Shown here piece by piece: positions 41,861 to 52,239 of a stretch of DNA of 64,000 nucleotides (its first letter is position 1; each line of letters opens with the position of its first letter). Under the pieces are notes generated by a model. It was not told where the DNA came from. It ran no database searches and was given only the letters and a program-made list of their open reading frames with translations. Source of the stretch: Streptomyces bikiniensis. GTDB lineage: Bacteria; Actinomycetota; Actinomycetes; Streptomycetales; Streptomycetaceae. Position numbers and translations under genes: made by a program. Where the stretch lies: contig JNWL01000008.1 in NCBI GenBank assembly GCA_000716465.1, positions 186,001 to 250,000 on the forward strand. The letters run 5' to 3'.

Positions 41861-42013
41861 TCGTTCCTAGGGGGGCATGGTCGCCGGTAAGGTGGCGTGC
41901 ACTGTCCAGGCTCCATGCGGTATGCCCGCACGGAGCCGACGACTGAATCATCTATTCGTCGAACCTCAAGACCGTCACCCTTGACGCATAGCGCGGGGGT
42001 CGCAGGAGGCACC

Positions 42014-43333
42014 GTGCTCACCGCGTTCGCCCGGGCGTTCAAGACGCCCGACCTGCGCAAGAAGCTGCTCTTCACGCTCGGCATCGTCGTGCTGTACCGG
42101 CTCGGGGCCCACGTCCCCGTGCCCGGCGTCAGCTACGAGGCCGTCCAGCAGTGTGTCAAGCAGGCCAGCGAGGGCAACAACAGCCTGTTCGGCCTGGTCA
42201 ACATGTTCAGTGGCGGGGCGCTGCTGCAGATCACCATCTTCGCGCTCGGCATCATGCCGTACATCACGGCGAGCATCATCCTGCAGCTGCTGACCGTCGT
42301 GATCCCGCGCCTCGAAGCCCTCAAGAAGGAGGGGCAGTCCGGTACCGCGAAGATCACGCAGTACACCCGGTACCTGACGATCGCCCTCGCCATCCTCCAG
42401 GGCACCGGCCTCGTCGCCACCGCCAAGAGCGGCGCGCTCTTCAGCGGCTGCATCGTCGCCGACCAGGTCGTGCCCGACCAGTCGATCTTCACCATCGCCG
42501 TCATGGTCCTCACCATGACCGCCGGTACGGCCCTCGTCATGTGGCTCGGTGAGCTCATCACCGACCGCGGCATCGGCAACGGCATGTCGATCCTGATGTT
42601 CATCTCGATCGCCGCCGGCTTCCCGGGCGCCCTGTGGGCCATCAAGGAGAGCGGCACCCTGGCCGACGGCTGGATCGAGTTCGGCGTCGTCATCCTCATC
42701 GGCTTCGTGATGGTGGCCCTCGTGGTCTTCGTCGAGCAGGCCCAGCGGCGCATCCCGGTCCAGTACGCGAAGCGCATGATCGGCCGGCGCTCCTACGGCG
42801 GTACGTCCACGTACATCCCGCTGAAGGTGAACCAGGCAGGTGTGATTCCTGTCATCTTCGCGTCGTCGCTGCTCTACATTCCGGCGCTCGTGGCGCAGTT
42901 CTCCAGCTCCACCGCCGGCTGGAAGACCTGGATCGAAGCCCACTTCGTCAAGGGTGACCACCCGTACTACATCGCCGTGTACTTCCTCCTGATCGTGTTC
43001 TTCGCCTTCTTCTACGTGGCGATCTCGTTCAACCCCGAGGAAGTCGCCGACAACATGAAGAAGTATGGTGGCTTCATCCCGGGTATCCGGGCCGGTCGAC
43101 CTACTGCCGAGTACCTGAGCTACGTGCTCAACAGGATCACTTGGCCGGGCTCGCTGTACTTGGGTCTGATCGCTCTCGTGCCGACGATGGCGTTGGCAGG
43201 CTTCGGTGGCGCCAATGCCAACTTCCCCTTCGGCGGGACGAGCATCCTCATCATCGTGGGTGTGGGGCTGGAGACCGTGAAGCAGATCGAGAGCCAGCTC
43301 CAGCAGCGCAATTACGAAGGGTTCCTCCGCTGA
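42014..43333 (+). CDS. secY: Preprotein translocase subunit SecY
   Basis: SecY is the protein-conducting channel of the membrane. The product is 439 residues with about ten transmembrane helices and the conserved [14 protein letters not shown] and the cytoplasmic loop [11 protein letters not shown]. The GTG at 42014 was chosen because CAGGAGG lies just upstream and the protein then begins [17 protein letters not shown] as in the family; the in-frame ATG at 41897 has no site. Its stop overlaps adk by one base. A 218-base gap precedes it. Confidence 0.98.
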   Translation: MLTAFARAFKTPDLRKKLLFTLGIVVLYRLGAHVPVPGVSYEAVQQCVKQASEGNNSLFGLVNMFSGGALLQITIFALGIMPYITASIILQLLTVVIPRLEALKKEGQSGTAKITQYTRYLTIALAILQGTGLVATAKSGALFSGCIVADQVVPDQSIFTIAVMVLTMTAGTALVMWLGELITDRGIGNGMSILMFISIAAGFPGALWAIKESGTLADGWIEFGVVILIGFVMVALVVFVEQAQRRIPVQYAKRMIGRRSYGGTSTYIPLKVNQAGVIPVIFASSLLYIPALVAQFSSSTAGWKTWIEAHFVKGDHPYYIAVYFLLIVFFAFFYVAISFNPEEVADNMKKYGGFIPGIRAGRPTAEYLSYVLNRITWPGSLYLGLIALVPTMALAGFGGANANFPFGGTSILIIVGVGLETVKQIESQLQQRNYEGFLR

Positions 43334-43980
43334 TGCGAATCGTCCTCGTCGGACCGCCCGGTGCGGGCAAGGGCACGCAGGCCGCGTTCCTTGCCAAGAA
43401 CCTGGACATCCCGCACATCTCCACGGGTGATCTGTTCCGTGCCAACATCTCGCAGGGCACGGAGCTGGGACTCAAGGCCAAGGCGTTCATGGACGCAGGT
43501 GACCTGGTGCCCGACGAGGTGACCATCGGGATGGCCAAGGACCGGATGGAGCAGCCGGACGCCGCCAACGGCTTCCTGCTCGACGGCTTCCCCCGCAACG
43601 TGGCCCAGGCCGAGGCGCTCGACGCCGTCCTGAAGGCCGAGGGCATGGAGCTGGACGCGGTCCTGGACCTGGAGGTCCCCGAGGACGAGGTCGTGAAGCG
43701 GATCGCGGGCCGCCGCATCTGCCGCAAGGACAGCGCGCACGTCTTCCACGTGACGTACAACGCGCCGAAGACCGAGGGCGTCTGCGACGTCTGCGGCGGC
43801 GAGCTCTACCAGCGCGACGACGACTCCGAGGAGACGGTCCGCCGTCGCCTGGAGGTCTACCACACGCAGACCGAGCCGATCATCGACTACTACCGGGCGC
43901 AGAACCTGGTCGTGACGATCTCGGCGCTCGGCAAGGTGGACGAGGTCACCGCCAAGGCGATGGACGCGCTCAAGAAGTAA
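43333..43980 (+). CDS. adk: Adenylate kinase
   Basis: It interconverts ATP plus AMP with two ADP. The 215-residue product has the P-loop GPPGAGKGT (7-15), the AMP-binding [15 protein letters not shown], and a long LID segment ([14 protein letters not shown] to VCDVCGG). The LID retains three Cys rather than the full four-Cys zinc site of some Gram-positive enzymes. Translation is coupled to secY by a TGATG overlap. Confidence 0.98.
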   Translation: MRIVLVGPPGAGKGTQAAFLAKNLDIPHISTGDLFRANISQGTELGLKAKAFMDAGDLVPDEVTIGMAKDRMEQPDAANGFLLDGFPRNVAQAEALDAVLKAEGMELDAVLDLEVPEDEVVKRIAGRRICRKDSAHVFHVTYNAPKTEGVCDVCGGELYQRDDDSEETVRRRLEVYHTQTEPIIDYYRAQNLVVTISALGKVDEVTAKAMDALKK

Positions 43981-43996
43981 CCCCGGTTCGTTCGAC

Positions 43997-44031
43997 ACGG
44001 CCGCGGTGCCCCTCGGGGGCGCCGCGGCCGT
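43997..44031 (+). terminator. Terminator after adk
   Basis: A 16-pair stem (43997-44012 with 44016-44031, one G-T) and the loop TCG, followed by ATCGTTGTT. It lies 16 bases past adk. Confidence 0.85.
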
Positions 44032-44078
44032 ATCGTTGTTCCGTCCCCTTTTTTGCCGATGGAAAGGCCCCGGCCACG

Positions 44079-44930
44079 ATGGTGCAGATCAAGACCCCCG
44101 AGCAGATCGCGAAGATGCGCGAGGCGGGGCTGGTCGTCGCCGCCATCCACGCGGCGACCCGCGAGGCGGCCGTGCCGGGCGCCACGACCCGGGACCTGGA
44201 CGAGGTCGCGCGCAAGGTGATCGCCGACCACGGGGCGAAGTCGAACTTCCTCGGGTACGGCGGGTTCCCCGCGACGATCTGCACCTCGGTGAACGAGGTC
44301 GTCGTCCACGGCATCCCCGACGACAAGACCGTCCTGAAGGACGGCGACATCATCTCGATCGACTGCGGCGCGATCGTGGACGGCTGGCACGGCGACGCGG
44401 CGTACACGGCCTTCGTGGGCACGGGCCACGCCCCGGAGCTGGTCGAGCTCTCCCGGGTGACCGAGGAGTCGATGTGGGCCGGCATCGCGGCCATGAAGAC
44501 CGGCAACCGGCTGGTGGACGTCTCCCGGGCGATCGAGACCTACATCAAGCGGCAGCCGCGCCCCGCGGTCGGCGACCACAGCCTGGGCCGGTACGGGATC
44601 ATCGAGGACTACGGCGGCCACGGCATCGGCACCGAGATGCACATGGACCCGCACCTGCTGAACTACGTCTCCCGCAAGCGCGGCAAGGGCCCGAAGCTGG
44701 TCCCCGGCTTCTGCCTGGCCATCGAGCCGATGGTCTCCCTCGGCACCCCCCGCACGGAGGTCCTGGAGGACGACTGGACGGTCATCACCACCGACGGCAC
44801 CTGGTCCTCCCACTGGGAGCACAGCGTGGCGGTGACGGAGGAGGGCCCGCTGGTCCTGACGGCGGTCGACGGCGGGAAGGCGAAGCTGGCGGAGCTGGGG
44901 GTCACGGCGGCTCCGGATCCGCTGGCCTGA
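44079..44930 (+). CDS. map: Methionine aminopeptidase, type I
   Basis: It removes the initiator methionine from nascent proteins. The 283-residue product has the five metal ligands in their usual settings: IDCGAIVDGWHGD, GGHGIGTEMH, LAIEPM, and the C-terminal EHSVAVTEEG. It also has the substrate His in VVVHGIPDD. The ATG follows a GGAAAGGC site. The last 20 codons before the stop (44868-44927) are duplicated 165 bases downstream. Confidence 0.97.
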   Translation: MVQIKTPEQIAKMREAGLVVAAIHAATREAAVPGATTRDLDEVARKVIADHGAKSNFLGYGGFPATICTSVNEVVVHGIPDDKTVLKDGDIISIDCGAIVDGWHGDAAYTAFVGTGHAPELVELSRVTEESMWAGIAAMKTGNRLVDVSRAIETYIKRQPRPAVGDHSLGRYGIIEDYGGHGIGTEMHMDPHLLNYVSRKRGKGPKLVPGFCLAIEPMVSLGTPRTEVLEDDWTVITTDGTWSSHWEHSVAVTEEGPLVLTAVDGGKAKLAELGVTAAPDPLA

Positions 44931-45092
44931 CGGGGGCGGTGCCCCCGCGTCCGCCGGTCGGAGGCCGGCGCAGCCCCTCGAAGCTTGTGAGGCGCCCTGG
45001 CGCCGAGCCCGCGAGAGGGGCGTCGGGGGTGGGACGGCGGGAAGGCGAAGCTGGCGGAGCTGGGGGTCACGGCGGCTCCGGATCCGTTGGCC
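44868..45092 (+). repeat. 60-base direct repeat: map 3' end and a non-coding copy
   Basis: 44868-44927 (the last 20 sense codons of map) and 45033-45092 are identical except for one C-to-T change. The downstream copy ends before the stop codon equivalent. The 105 bases between them include a CGGGGGC/GCCCCCG hairpin and GC-rich unassigned sequence. Together they make up much of the 347-base map-infA gap, which contains no gene. Confidence 0.95.
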
Positions 45093-45191
45093 CAGGCCTG
45101 GAAGGTACGCATTTTCTACGGCGTGGCGGCTTGCGTAAGGATCATTTCAGGTGGGCAGACTTCCCGATTCGTCTTTTCCCGGGCCCTGACG

Positions 45192-45197
45192 TAGACT
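45192..45197 (+). promoter_or_regulatory. Possible -10 element of the infA promoter
   Basis: TAGACT matches the -10 consensus and lies 81 bases before infA, but no recognisable -35 sits 16-18 bases upstream. A TTGCGT-19-CAGACT combination at about 45131-45161 is a weaker alternative. Confidence 0.4.
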
Positions 45198-45277
45198 GAT
45201 GCGTCGGCTCTCGTGTACCCGTGTGTCCGCACGCGGCGGCGAAAGTCGATCAAGGTAGCCGATTCGAAAGGCGAAGC

Positions 45278-45499
45278 GTGGCCAAGAAGCAAGGTGCCAT
45301 CGAGATCGAGGGCACCGTGATCGAGTCCCTCCCGAACGCCATGTTCAAGGTGGAGCTCCAGAACGGTCACAAGGTCCTCGCGCACATCTCCGGCAAGATG
45401 CGGATGCACTACATCCGTATCCTCCCGGACGACCGGGTCGTCGTGGAGCTCTCTCCGTACGACCTGACGCGTGGCCGGATCGTCTACCGCTACAAGTAG
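45278..45499 (+). CDS. infA: Translation initiation factor IF-1
   Basis: IF-1 is a small OB-fold protein that blocks the A site during initiation. The product is 73 residues with [20 protein letters not shown] and the end [11 protein letters not shown]. The GTG at 45278 is fixed by the [11 protein letters not shown] start and by length. rpmJ follows after 63 bases. Confidence 0.98.
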   Translation: MAKKQGAIEIEGTVIESLPNAMFKVELQNGHKVLAHISGKMRMHYIRILPDDRVVVELSPYDLTRGRIVYRYK

Positions 45500-45562
45500 A
45501 TCTTGCCCGCACCCCGCCTCCGCGCGCGGGTGGTGGCACTGACCCGGAGAACCTCACATCCC

Positions 45563-45676
45563 ATGAAGGTCAAGCCGAGCGTCAAGAAGATCTGCGACAA
45601 GTGCAAGGTGATCCGCCGTCACGGCCGGGTCATGGTCATCTGCGACAACCTGCGCCACAAGCAGCGCCAGGGCTGA
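45563..45676 (+). CDS. rpmJ: 50S ribosomal protein L36
   Basis: This 37-residue protein ([19 protein letters not shown] start) has the complete zinc ligand set C11, C14, C27 and H32. The ATG at 45563 follows a GGAGAACC site at normal spacing. It lies between infA and rpsM, its usual place. Confidence 0.97.
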   Translation: MKVKPSVKKICDKCKVIRRHGRVMVICDNLRHKQRQG

Positions 45677-45865
45677 CGCACGCCGACCGACCTGCATCTC
45701 GCAGTTCTTCGCGCGACGCATAGCAACACGTACATACGCAGAGCCCGTCCGACCGCGTCCCGCGGTTGACGGCACCTCCGGCGGGGGCCGGGGACCCGAC
45801 CTGTACCTCATACGGCAGCCGGGAACGGTTCTGCAGCAGACCCCCGAGAACACAGGAGCCATTGA

Positions 45866-46246
45866 ATGGCACGCGTTTCCGGTGTTGACATCCCGCGCGA
45901 AAAGCGTGTGGTGGTCGCACTCACCTACGTCTTCGGCATCGGGCGCACCCGGTCCGAGGAGATTCTCGCCGCGACCGGCGTGAACCCGTCCACCCGTGTC
46001 CGCGACCTGGCCGAGGAAGACCTCGTCAAGATCCGCGAGTACGTGGACGCCAACCTCCGTACCGAGGGTGACCTCCGCCGTGAGATCGCCGCCGACATCC
46101 GCCGCAAGGTCGAGATCGGCTGCTACCAGGGCCTCCGCCACCGTCGTGGCCTGCCCGTCCGCGGTCAGCGCACCAGCACGAACGCCCGTACCCGCAAGGG
46201 CCCGCGTCGCGCCATCGCCGGCAAGAAGAAGCCGGGCAAGAAGTAG
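45866..46246 (+). CDS. rpsM: 30S ribosomal protein S13
   Basis: S13 contacts P-site tRNA and bridges to the large subunit. The product is 126 residues with the helix-two-turn-helix region and the basic end [19 protein letters not shown]. The ATG follows an ACAGGAGCC site. The 189-base leader upstream includes ACCGCG/CGCGGT pairing and a ten-base core of the element shared by the rpsL and rpsJ leaders. Confidence 0.98.
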   Translation: MARVSGVDIPREKRVVVALTYVFGIGRTRSEEILAATGVNPSTRVRDLAEEDLVKIREYVDANLRTEGDLRREIAADIRRKVEIGCYQGLRHRRGLPVRGQRTSTNARTRKGPRRAIAGKKKPGKK

Positions 46247-46312
46247 TCCTCAGCGGACGCTTGACCAAGCGGTCTTCGCTGTAGGACCGACCACCTCCCG
46301 TAGGAGTTATAG

Positions 46313-46717
46313 ATGCCCCCCAAGGGTCGTCAGGGCGCTGCCAAGAAGGTGCGCCGCAAGGAAAAGAAGAACGTCGCTCACGGCCACGCGCACATCAAGA
46401 GCACGTTCAACAACACGATCGTCTCGATCACGGACCCCTCGGGCAACGTGATCTCCTGGGCCTCCGCCGGCCACGTCGGCTTCAAGGGCTCGCGCAAGTC
46501 CACCCCCTTCGCCGCGCAGATGGCCGCCGAGTCGGCCGCCCGCCGCGCGCAGGAGCACGGCATGCGCAAGGTCGACGTCTTCGTCAAGGGTCCCGGCTCC
46601 GGCCGTGAGACCGCGATCCGCTCCCTCCAGGCCACCGGTCTCGAGGTCGGCTCGATCCAGGACGTCACCCCCACGCCGCACAACGGCTGCCGTCCCCCCA
46701 AGCGCCGCCGCGTCTGA
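46313..46717 (+). CDS. rpsK: 30S ribosomal protein S11
   Basis: S11 forms part of the platform near the mRNA exit. The product is 134 residues with [19 protein letters not shown] and the conserved end [18 protein letters not shown]. In many bacteria rpsD (S4) follows here; in this window rpsK is followed directly by rpoA, so S4 must be encoded elsewhere. Confidence 0.98.
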   Translation: MPPKGRQGAAKKVRRKEKKNVAHGHAHIKSTFNNTIVSITDPSGNVISWASAGHVGFKGSRKSTPFAAQMAAESAARRAQEHGMRKVDVFVKGPGSGRETAIRSLQATGLEVGSIQDVTPTPHNGCRPPKRRRV

Positions 46718-46836
46718 CGTACGGCTGCTTGGATTCAGGACCTCGGGCGGTACGGCTCTTCGGGGCCGTGCCGCCCGTACCCTTGCAGTACGAGTCGGAC
46801 GTCAAATAGTGGGCGTCCACGACTGAAGGACACAAC

Positions 46837-47859
46837 ATGCTTATCGCTCAGCGTCCGTCGCTGACCGAAGAGGTCGTCGACGAGTTCCGCTCCCGGTTCG
46901 TGATCGAGCCGCTGGAGCCGGGCTTCGGCTACACCCTCGGCAACTCCCTCCGCCGTACCCTCCTCTCCTCGATCCCGGGTGCCGCCGTCACCAGCATCCG
47001 CATCGACGGGGTCCTGCACGAGTTCACCACCGTGCCGGGCGTCAAGGAGGACGTCACCGACCTCATCCTGAACATCAAGCAGCTGGTCGTCTCCTCGGAG
47101 CACGACGAGCCGGTCGTGATGTACCTGCGCAAGCAGGGCCCGGGTCTGGTCACCGCCGCCGACATCGCGCCCCCGGCCGGTGTCGAGGTGCACAACCCCG
47201 ACCTCGTCCTGGCGACCCTGAACGCCAAGGGCAAGCTGGAGATGGAGCTGACCGTCGAGCGCGGTCGCGGCTACGTCTCCGCCGTGCAGAACAAGCAGGC
47301 GGGCCAGGAGATCGGCCGCATCCCGGTCGACTCCATCTACTCGCCGGTGCTCAAGGTCACGTACAAGGTCGAGGCGACCCGTGTCGAGCAGCGCACCGAC
47401 TTCGACAAGCTGATCGTCGACGTCGAGACCAAGCAGGCCATGCGCCCGCGCGACGCCATGGCGTCCGCCGGCAAGACCCTGGTCGAGCTGTTCGGCCTGG
47501 CGCGCGAGCTCAACATCGACGCCGAGGGCATCGACATGGGCCCGTCCCCGACGGACGCCGCCCTGGCCGCCGACCTGGCGCTGCCGATCGAGGAGCTGGA
47601 GCTCACGGTCCGCTCGTACAACTGCCTCAAGCGCGAGGGCATCCACTCCGTGGGCGAGCTCGTGGCGCGCTCCGAGGCGGACCTGCTCGACATCCGCAAC
47701 TTCGGTGCGAAGTCGATCGACGAGGTCAAGGCGAAGCTGGCCGGCATGGGCCTGGCGCTCAAGGACAGCCCGCCCGGGTTCGACCCGACCGCCGCGGCCG
47801 ACGCCTTCGGCGCCGACGACGACGCGGACGCCGGGTTCGTCGAGACCGAGCAGTACTGA
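46837..47859 (+). CDS. rpoA: DNA-directed RNA polymerase subunit alpha
   Basis: Alpha assembles the polymerase and contacts activators and UP elements. The product is 340 residues: the N-terminal dimerisation domain ([20 protein letters not shown]), a linker near 230-245, the C-terminal helix-hairpin-helix domain ([17 protein letters not shown] and [16 protein letters not shown]), and an acidic tail. The ATG has a GAAGGACA site. Confidence 0.99.
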   Translation: MLIAQRPSLTEEVVDEFRSRFVIEPLEPGFGYTLGNSLRRTLLSSIPGAAVTSIRIDGVLHEFTTVPGVKEDVTDLILNIKQLVVSSEHDEPVVMYLRKQGPGLVTAADIAPPAGVEVHNPDLVLATLNAKGKLEMELTVERGRGYVSAVQNKQAGQEIGRIPVDSIYSPVLKVTYKVEATRVEQRTDFDKLIVDVETKQAMRPRDAMASAGKTLVELFGLARELNIDAEGIDMGPSPTDAALAADLALPIEELELTVRSYNCLKREGIHSVGELVARSEADLLDIRNFGAKSIDEVKAKLAGMGLALKDSPPGFDPTAAADAFGADDDADAGFVETEQY

Positions 47860-47920
47860 GAACTCGGACCTCACGGCCCGTACCCGGCCGCGGGTGAGCT
47901 GTGCTTGATCGCGCTCACAC

Positions 47921-47945
47921 GGCGGAGCCGTACATCGGCTCCGCC
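47921..47945 (+). terminator. Hairpin between rpoA and rplQ
   Basis: GGCGGAGCCG (47921-47930) pairs perfectly with CGGCTCCGCC (47936-47945) around TACAT. With no T-run it is more likely an attenuator or RNA-stability element within the 202-base rpoA-rplQ spacer. Confidence 0.55.
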
Positions 47946-48061
47946 CCGCGCCCCTTCCGGGCGCCTCCACGAGGCCTTCCGGATCTCCGACGGGTGACCG
48001 CCCGCTCGGACACTGACATCGGTACCTCATACGGCCGGTGCAGATCACAAGGAGAAACACC

Positions 48062-48550
48062 ATGCCGCGTCCCGCGAAGGGTGCCCGCCTCGGCGGTTCC
48101 GCCGCGCACGAGAAGCTGCTCCTCGCCAACCTGGCGAAGTCGCTGTTCGAGCACGGCCGCATCACCACGACCGAGGCCAAGGCCCGTCGCCTGCGTCCGG
48201 TCGCCGAGCGCCTGATCACCAAGGCGAAGAAGGGCGACATCCACAACCGTCGCCTGGTGCTGCAGACGATCACCGACAAGGGCATCGTCCACACCCTCTT
48301 CACCGAGATCGCCCCGCGTTACTCGGAGCGTCCGGGTGGCTACACCCGCATCACCAAGATCGGCAACCGTCGTGGCGACAACGCCCCGATGGCCGTGATC
48401 GAGCTGGTCGAGGGCGAGATCGCCAAGAAGGCGACCGTCGCCGAGGCCGAGGCCGCCACCAAGCGCGCCGTCAAGGAGGCCGACGAGGCCCCCAAGGCCG
48501 AGGAGACCAAGGCCGACGAGGCTCCGGCCGAGGAGTCGAAGGACGCGTAA
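48062..48550 (+). CDS. rplQ: 50S ribosomal protein L17
   Basis: L17 lies near the tunnel exit. The product is 162 residues: a conserved core of about 115 residues ([29 protein letters not shown] start) plus an Ala/Glu/Lys-rich tail of about 45 residues, a streptomycete extension. The ATG at 48062 has a CAAGGAGAAA site; an in-frame ATG at 48038 is rejected on family length. Confidence 0.98.
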   Translation: MPRPAKGARLGGSAAHEKLLLANLAKSLFEHGRITTTEAKARRLRPVAERLITKAKKGDIHNRRLVLQTITDKGIVHTLFTEIAPRYSERPGGYTRITKIGNRRGDNAPMAVIELVEGEIAKKATVAEAEAATKRAVKEADEAPKAEETKADEAPAEESKDA

Positions 48551-48574
48551 GCGTTTTCCGGCTGTTTTCGTGTG

Positions 48575-48605
48575 CGGGCCCGTACCCCTCGTGGGTGCGG
48601 GCCCG
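48575..48605 (+). terminator. Terminator of the rpsM-rplQ unit
   Basis: CGGGCCCGTACCC (48575-48587) pairs with GGGTGCGGGCCCG (48593-48605), one G-T, around CTCGT, then TTCCC. It lies 24 bases past rplQ and 28 before truA. Confidence 0.82.
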
Positions 48606-48633
48606 TTCCCGTGTGTCTGAGAGGATCTTCCGC

Positions 48634-49491
48634 GTGAGCGACGACGTGCAGGACGGTTTCGTACGGGTCCGGCTGGACCTTTCGTACGACGGCAGGGACT
48701 TCTCCGGCTGGGCCAAGCAGGCCCACGGGCAGCGGACCGTCCAGGGGGACGTCGAGGACGCCCTGCGGACCGTGACCCGGTCCAAGGAGACGTACGAGCT
48801 GACCGTCGCCGGCCGGACCGACGCCGGGGTCCACGCGCGCGGCCAGGTCGCCCACGTCGACCTGCCCGTGGAGCTGTGGGAGGAGCACCGCGACAAGCTG
48901 CTGCGGCGGCTCGCGGGCCGCCTCGCGCACGACGTGCGGGTCTGGTCCCTGACCGAGGCCCCCAGCGGCTTCAACGCCCGTTTCTCGGCGATCTGGCGCC
49001 GCTACGCCTACCGCGTCACCGACGACCCCGGCGGCGTCGACCCGCTGCTGCGCGGACACGTGCTCTGGCACGACTGGGCCCTCGACGTGGACGCCATGAA
49101 CGAGGCCGCCGCCGCGCTCGTCGGCGAGCACGACTTCGCCGCGTACTGCAAGAGGCGCGAGGGCGCCACCACCATCCGCACCCTCCAGGAGCTGCGCTGG
49201 GAGCGGCGGCCCGACGGCGTCCTCGAAGCGACCGTGAAGGCGGACGCCTTCTGCCACAACATGGTCCGCTCGCTCGTCGGCGCGCTGCTCTTCGTCGGCG
49301 ACGGGCACCGGCCGGTGGACTGGCCGGGCAAGGTGCTCGCGGCCGGCGTCCGGGACTCGGCCGTGCACGTCGTGCGGCCGCACGGCCTCACCCTCGAAGA
49401 GGTCGGCTACCCGGCCGACGAACTGCTCGCCGCCCGCAACCGGGAGGCGCGCAACAAGCGGTCACTGCCCGGGAGCGCCGGCTGCTGCTGA
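48634..49491 (+). CDS. truA: tRNA pseudouridine(38-40) synthase TruA
   Basis: It isomerises uridines 38-40 of the tRNA anticodon arm. The 285-residue product has the catalytic Asp62 in [12 protein letters not shown], plus RRYAYRV and [13 protein letters not shown]. The GTG at 48634 follows an AGAGGA site. The last 30 bases overlap, tail to tail, the leftward gene ending at 49462, so the unusual CC ending lies within shared sequence. Confidence 0.96.
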   Translation: MSDDVQDGFVRVRLDLSYDGRDFSGWAKQAHGQRTVQGDVEDALRTVTRSKETYELTVAGRTDAGVHARGQVAHVDLPVELWEEHRDKLLRRLAGRLAHDVRVWSLTEAPSGFNARFSAIWRRYAYRVTDDPGGVDPLLRGHVLWHDWALDVDAMNEAAAALVGEHDFAAYCKRREGATTIRTLQELRWERRPDGVLEATVKADAFCHNMVRSLVGALLFVGDGHRPVDWPGKVLAAGVRDSAVHVVRPHGLTLEEVGYPADELLAARNREARNKRSLPGSAGCC

Positions 49492-50523
49492 GGCCTGGGA
49501 CTTGCCGCGGGCGTAGATCTGGTTGAAGGCGAAGGTGCCCAGGTCGTCGCTGGAGCGGAAGACGCCCTGGTCGGCGGTGGTGACCTTCTTGCCGTTGGTG
49601 AAGCCGGCCTGGGTGAAGTACGCGTAGCGGCCGATCGCGTTCGACCGGCGCAGGCAGACCGTGGCGCGGCAGAAGTCGCCCACGCCCGCGCCGGCCAGGG
49701 GCGCGATGCCGCCGGTGGCCTGGTCCTTCGCCTTGAGGGCCGCGGCCTCGGAGGGGAAGACGGCGACGCCGACGGTGACCGCCACGCCGTCCCTGACGTA
49801 GGTCGCCCGGAGCACCTTCTGGCAGCCGTTCCCCTTCAGGACGCTGCCGAGGCCGCCCTGGGTGACGGCCGCGCAGTTCGTCGTGGCGGAGGTCGCGCCC
49901 TTCTTGTACGGGCGTCCGCTCATGGTCAGCCTCTTGCCCGGGAAGAGGCCCTCGGCGGTGAGCGGGGCCTTGTCCTTCTTCGGGTCCGAGATGTAGTCCT
50001 TCGGGTTCGGCGGGGGCGGGGGCGCCACCGAGGAGAAGGTCGGTTCGGGGGTGGGTGCCTCCGTGGGGGAGGCGGAGACGGTGGGGGCCCCGCCGCCGTT
50101 CCCGGCGGTCTCGTCCTTCTTGCCGGTGGCCACCACGGCGGTGGCGACGACCGCGCCGACGACCAGGGCGGCCAGGACCCCGCCGCCGATCATCAGCAGG
50201 CGCTTGCGGCGGGCGCGGGAGGCCGAGGCGTCGGCCAGGGCGCTCCAGTCGGGGGTGGGGCCGCCGCTGTCCAGGGGGCCGGGGGCCGGGGTGCCCGGGA
50301 AGGGGGCCGGTGCGCTGCCGTCCTGGGGACCGGAGTACGGGCCGGGGTATCCGTAGCCGCCCTGGGGGCCGGGGTATCCGTAGCCGCCCGCCCCCTGCCC
50401 GTACCCCTGCCCCTGGTCTCCGTGGCCGCCGGGCCGCTGCCCGTACCCCTGCGGTCCGCCGTACCCCTGCCCCTGCCCCTGCTGCTGCGGCTCCTGCGGC
50501 CACTGCGGTCCCCCAAAGCTCAT
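49462..50523 (-). CDS. Membrane-anchored protein with Gly/Pro/Gln-rich N-terminus
   Basis: The 353-residue product has three parts. There is a low-complexity cytoplasmic region of about 95 residues with [13 protein letters not shown] repeats, then one transmembrane helix ([24 protein letters not shown]) preceded by RARRKR. After a Pro-rich linker comes an exported domain of about 170 residues with several Cys that could form disulfides (NCAAV, GCQKV, FCRATVC). I do not recognise the domain. The architecture is common for streptomycete cell-surface proteins. The ATG at 50523 lies only 56 bases from the divergent ABC-F gene. Confidence 0.82.
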   Translation of the reverse strand: MSFGGPQWPQEPQQQGQGQGYGGPQGYGQRPGGHGDQGQGYGQGAGGYGYPGPQGGYGYPGPYSGPQDGSAPAPFPGTPAPGPLDSGGPTPDWSALADASASRARRKRLLMIGGGVLAALVVGAVVATAVVATGKKDETAGNGGGAPTVSASPTEAPTPEPTFSSVAPPPPPNPKDYISDPKKDKAPLTAEGLFPGKRLTMSGRPYKKGATSATTNCAAVTQGGLGSVLKGNGCQKVLRATYVRDGVAVTVGVAVFPSEAAALKAKDQATGGIAPLAGAGVGDFCRATVCLRRSNAIGRYAYFTQAGFTNGKKVTTADQGVFRSSDDLGTFAFNQIYARGKSQASAAAGAPGQ

Positions 50524-50579
50524 GCCGCGCATCCTAAACCGGTTGGGCCGGGCCGACGCGGGCGGTGACAATGCACTCC

Positions 50580-52202
50580 ATGGGACACGTCGAGGCCGCA
50601 CATCTTGAGTACTACCTTCCCGACGGGAGGGTCCTGCTCGCGGACGCCTCCTTCCGGGTGGGGGAGGGGGCCGTCGTCGCCCTCGTCGGGGCCAACGGCG
50701 CCGGCAAGACCACGCTCCTCCGGATGATCTCCGGGGAGCTCCAGCCGCACGGCGGCTCCGTCACCGTCAGCGGTGGCCTCGGAGTGATGCCGCAGTTCGT
50801 CGGCTCCGTACGGGACGGCTCGACCGTCCGCGACCTGCTCGTCTCCGTCGCGCAGCCCCGCATCCGGGAGGCCGCGAAGGCGGTGGACGAGGCCGAGCAC
50901 CTGATCATGACCGTCGATGACGAGGCCGCGCAGATGGCGTACGCGCAGGCGCTCTCCGACTGGGCCGAGGTGCAGGGGTACGAGGCCGAGACCCTGTGGG
51001 ACATCTGCACCACGGCCGCGCTCGGCGTCCCGTACGAGAAGGCGCAGTTCCGGGAGGCCCGGTCGCTCTCCGGCGGCGAGCAGAAACGCCTCGTGCTCGA
51101 AGCGCTGCTGCGCGGCCCCGACGAGGTGCTGCTCCTGGACGAGCCGGACAACTACCTCGACGTGCCCGGCAAGCGGTGGCTGGAGGAACGGCTGCGGGAG
51201 ACCCGCAAGACCGTGCTCTTCATCTCCCACGACCGGGAGCTGCTGTCCCGGGCCGCGCAGAAGATCGTCGCTGTCGAGCCCGGCCCGGGCGGTTCGGACG
51301 TGTGGGTGCACGGCGGCGGCTTCGACACCTTCCACGAGGCGCGGCGCGAGCGGTTCGCGCGCTTCGAGGAGCTGAAGCGGCGCTGGGAGGAGAAGCACGC
51401 CCAGCTGAAGAAGCTCGTGGTGAACCTGCGGCAGGCGGCCTCGGTCAGCCACGAGATGGCCTCGCGGTACGCGGCGGCGCAGACCCGGCTGCGGAAGTTC
51501 GAGGAGGCCGGGCCGCCGCCGGAGCCGCCGCGCGAGCAGGACATCAAGATGCGGCTGCGCGGGGGACGGACCGGGGTGCGGGCCGTGACCTGCGAGAACC
51601 TGGAGCTGACCGGGCTGATGAAGCCGTTCTCCCTGGAGGTCTTCTACGGGGAGCGGGTCGCCGTCCTCGGCTCGAACGGCTCCGGCAAGTCGCACTTCCT
51701 GCGGCTGCTCGCCGGGGACGAGTCGGTCGCGCACACCGGGACGTGGAAGCTGGGCGCCCGGGTCGTGCCCGGCCACTTCGCGCAGACCCACGCCCACCCG
51801 GAGCTGGCCGGGCGCCCGCTCGTGGACATCCTGTGGACCGAACACTCCAAGGACCGGGGCGGGGCGATGTCCGTGCTGCGCCGGTACGAGCTGGAGCGCC
51901 AGGGCGACCAGCCCTTCGACAAGCTCTCGGGCGGGCAGCAGGCCCGGTTCCAGATCCTGCTGCTCGAACTGGCGGGGACGACGGCGCTGCTCCTGGACGA
52001 GCCGACGGACAACCTGGACCTGGAGTCGGCCGAGGCGCTCCAGGACGGTCTGGAGGCGTACGAGGGGACGGTGTTGGCCGTCACGCACGACCGCTGGTTC
52101 GCGAAGAGCTTCGACCGTTACCTGGTCTTCGGCTCGGACGGGGTCGTACGGGAGACGTCGGAACCGGTGTGGGACGAGCGGCGGGTGGAGCGGGCGCGGT
52201 AG
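50580..52202 (+). CDS. ABC-F family ATP-binding protein
   Basis: This soluble protein of 540 residues has two ABC domains and no membrane span, as in ribosome-associated or antibiotic-resistance ABC-F proteins. Domain 1 has Walker A GANGAGKTT, signature LSGGEQ and Walker B LLLDEPDNYLD. Domain 2 has GSNGSGKSH, LSGGQQ and LLLDEPTDNLDL. A charged linker (RFEELKRRWEEKHAQLKK) joins them. ATG 50580 is preferred because homologues I recall begin MGHVEAAHLEY; ATG 50571 and GTG 50565 are also in frame. It lies beside rplM, but its target is not shown. Confidence 0.9.
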   Translation: MGHVEAAHLEYYLPDGRVLLADASFRVGEGAVVALVGANGAGKTTLLRMISGELQPHGGSVTVSGGLGVMPQFVGSVRDGSTVRDLLVSVAQPRIREAAKAVDEAEHLIMTVDDEAAQMAYAQALSDWAEVQGYEAETLWDICTTAALGVPYEKAQFREARSLSGGEQKRLVLEALLRGPDEVLLLDEPDNYLDVPGKRWLEERLRETRKTVLFISHDRELLSRAAQKIVAVEPGPGGSDVWVHGGGFDTFHEARRERFARFEELKRRWEEKHAQLKKLVVNLRQAASVSHEMASRYAAAQTRLRKFEEAGPPPEPPREQDIKMRLRGGRTGVRAVTCENLELTGLMKPFSLEVFYGERVAVLGSNGSGKSHFLRLLAGDESVAHTGTWKLGARVVPGHFAQTHAHPELAGRPLVDILWTEHSKDRGGAMSVLRRYELERQGDQPFDKLSGGQQARFQILLLELAGTTALLLDEPTDNLDLESAEALQDGLEAYEGTVLAVTHDRWFAKSFDRYLVFGSDGVVRETSEPVWDERRVERAR

Positions 52203-52239
52203 GGGGCGCTGTAAGGGGATGCGGCGGGGCCCGCGCGTT

